Below, in pieces: positions 62,795 to 64,000 of a stretch of 64,000 bases of DNA. Source of the DNA: Mycolicibacterium sp. lyk4-40-TYG-92 (GTDB lineage: Bacteria; Actinomycetota; Actinomycetes; Mycobacteriales; Mycobacteriaceae); contig NZ_JARVRX010000001.1 in the NCBI RefSeq assembly GCF_030209435.1, forward strand, positions 434,001-498,000. Direction: 5' to 3'. Below the pieces are notes generated by a model. It was given only the letters and a program-made list of their open reading frames with translations. It was not told where the DNA came from and made no database searches. Numbering within the stretch: position 1 is the first letter of the stretch; each line of letters starts with the position of its first letter. The position numbers and the translations under genes are program-made.

Positions 62795-64000
62795 GTGACT
62801 CACTATGACGTCGTCGTTCTCGGAGCCGGTCCCGGCGGATATGTCGCCGCAATTCGTGCAGCCCAGCTGGGGCTGACCACCGCCATCGTCGAACCGAAGT
62901 ACTGGGGCGGCGTCTGTCTCAACGTGGGATGCATCCCATCCAAGGCCCTGCTGCGCAACGCGGAGCTGGCCCACATCTTCAACAAGGAAGCCAAGACCTT
63001 CGGCATCAGCGGCGAGGCCACGTTCGACTTCGGTGCGGCATTCGACCGCAGCCGCAAGGTCGCCGAGGGCCGCGTCGCGGGCGTGCACTTCCTGATGAAG
63101 AAGAACAAGATCACCGAGTTGGAGGGCTACGGCACCTTCACCGGCCCCAAGTCGATGCGCGTCGCGCTCAACGCCGGCGGTACCGAAGACCTCACGTTCG
63201 ACAACGCGATCATCGCCACCGGTTCGTCGGTGCGGCTGGTGCCCGGCACCTCGCTGAGCGAGAACGTCGTCACCTACGAGAAGCAGATCATGACCCGGGA
63301 CCTGCCCGGCTCGATCATCATCGCGGGCGCGGGCGCCATCGGCATGGAGTTCGCGTACGTGCTGAAGAACTACGGCGTCGACGTGACCATCGTCGAGTTC
63401 CTGCCGCGCGCGCTGCCCAACGAGGACGCCGAGGTGTCCAAGGAGATCGAGAAGCAGTACAAGAAGCTGGGCGTCAAGATCCTCACCGGTACCAAGGTCG
63501 AGTCGATCGAGGACAACGGGTCCGAAGTGACCGTCGTCGTCAGCAAGGACGGCGCCACTCAGGAGCTCAAGGCCGACAAGGTGTTGCAGGCCATCGGTTT
63601 CGGGCCCAACGTCGACGGCTACGGCCTCGAGACGACGGGCGTCGCGCTCACCGACCGTGGGGCCATCGCGATCGACGACAACATGCGCACCAACGTGCCG
63701 CACATCTACGCCATCGGTGACGTCACCAGCAAGCTGCAGCTCGCGCACGTCGCCGAGGCGCAGGGCGTCGTCGCTGCCGAGACCATCGCCGGTGCCGAGA
63801 CCCAGACGCTCGGCGACTACCGCATGATGCCGCGCGCGACGTTCTGCCAGCCGCAGGTCGCGAGCTTCGGGCTCACCGAGGAGCAGGCCAGAGAAGAAGC
63901 GCTACGGCGAGGGTCTGACATTGTCGTCGCGAAGTTCCCGTTCACCGCCAACGGCAAGGCACACGGCCTGGCGGATCCGACCGGTTTCGTGAAGCTGATC
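62795..64000 (+). CDS. lpdC: Dihydrolipoamide dehydrogenase LpdC (partial, C-terminus outside window)
   Basis: The first 402 codons of a 460-470-residue flavoprotein. FAD site [18 protein letters not shown], the redox disulfide CLNVGC (about 41-46), the NAD site [12 protein letters not shown] and the second FAD contact YAIGDVTS are present. It is the E3 of pyruvate and related dehydrogenases, and serves in peroxynitrite reductase in mycobacteria. GTG 62795 is the start (an ATG two bases before is followed at once by a stop). Corresponds to Rv0462. Confidence 0.95.
   Translation, partial: MTHYDVVVLGAGPGGYVAAIRAAQLGLTTAIVEPKYWGGVCLNVGCIPSKALLRNAELAHIFNKEAKTFGISGEATFDFGAAFDRSRKVAEGRVAGVHFLMKKNKITELEGYGTFTGPKSMRVALNAGGTEDLTFDNAIIATGSSVRLVPGTSLSENVVTYEKQIMTRDLPGSIIIAGAGAIGMEFAYVLKNYGVDVTIVEFLPRALPNEDAEVSKEIEKQYKKLGVKILTGTKVESIEDNGSEVTVVVSKDGATQELKADKVLQAIGFGPNVDGYGLETTGVALTDRGAIAIDDNMRTNVPHIYAIGDVTSKLQLAHVAEAQGVVAAETIAGAETQTLGDYRMMPRATFCQPQVASFGLTEEQAREEALRRGSDIVVAKFPFTANGKAHGLADPTGFVKLI

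Overview
The window is high-GC chromosomal DNA from a mycobacterium, most likely an environmental, Mycolicibacterium-type species. The evidence is gene content and order that matches the Mycobacterium tuberculosis Rv0428c-Rv0462 segment (recalled from knowledge, not computed here), mycobacterial families such as a mycolic-acid-type cyclopropane synthase, SodC lipoprotein, GroEL2 and LpdC, and PGRS/MPTR-type glycine/asparagine repeats. I see no rRNA, tRNA, CRISPR array, insertion sequence or prophage.

Layout. 1-4.6 kb: conserved block with a GNAT protein (partial), def, a DUF3263 protein, a LytR_C protein, sodC, a YbdK-type ligase and a Lon-N protein. 4.7-23.2 kb: an accessory block absent at this place in M. 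tuberculosis. It holds a membrane NTF2-like protein, a methyltransferase, a complete Mrp (Mnh) cation/proton antiporter operon with a fused MnhA-MnhB, a VWA protein, an SRPBCC protein, an LGFP lipoprotein, a small lipoprotein followed by a sedolisin and a membrane protein, an alpha/beta hydrolase, and a flavin monooxygenase/old-yellow-enzyme pair facing a TetR regulator across two clear operator copies. 23.2-29.1 kb: conserved minus-strand block of a double AAA ATPase, pssA, psd, moeA and an SDR.

29.2-47 kb: a second accessory block between that SDR and groEL2, which are neighbours in M. tuberculosis. It carries a HAD phosphatase, a helicase, a TetR, a large LuxR-type ATPase regulator, a cupin, a Tat-exported deacetylase-like protein, an M24 protein, an SDR paralogue with its own TetR, an F420-type oxidoreductase, and exported low-complexity proteins. 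The most unusual are a 1356-residue PGRS protein without a PE domain (39.2-43.3 kb) and a 111-residue secreted protein made almost wholly of MPTR-like repeats (44.05-44.38 kb), separated by a 737-bp AT-richer gap. 47.1-48.7 kb: groEL2 behind two tandem CIRCE operators, then another low-complexity exported protein.

50.4-64 kb: an orphan AbiEi/nuclease-like gene bordered by a long inverted repeat, a D-aminoacylase-type amidohydrolase, a glycine-phenylalanine-rich PadR regulator, small enzymes (VOC, DinB, PAP2), an aldehyde dehydrogenase, PPK2, an S9 peptidase, a DUF779 protein, a mycolic acid methyltransferase-family enzyme, and the first 402 codons of lpdC, which runs off the window.

Working together: Pss and Psd make phosphatidylethanolamine in the membrane; the Mnh operon is a multi-subunit Na+/H+ antiporter; PPK2, GroEL2, SodC and Def are housekeeping or stress functions; several TetR/PadR/HrcA-type operators can be read directly in the intergenic DNA.
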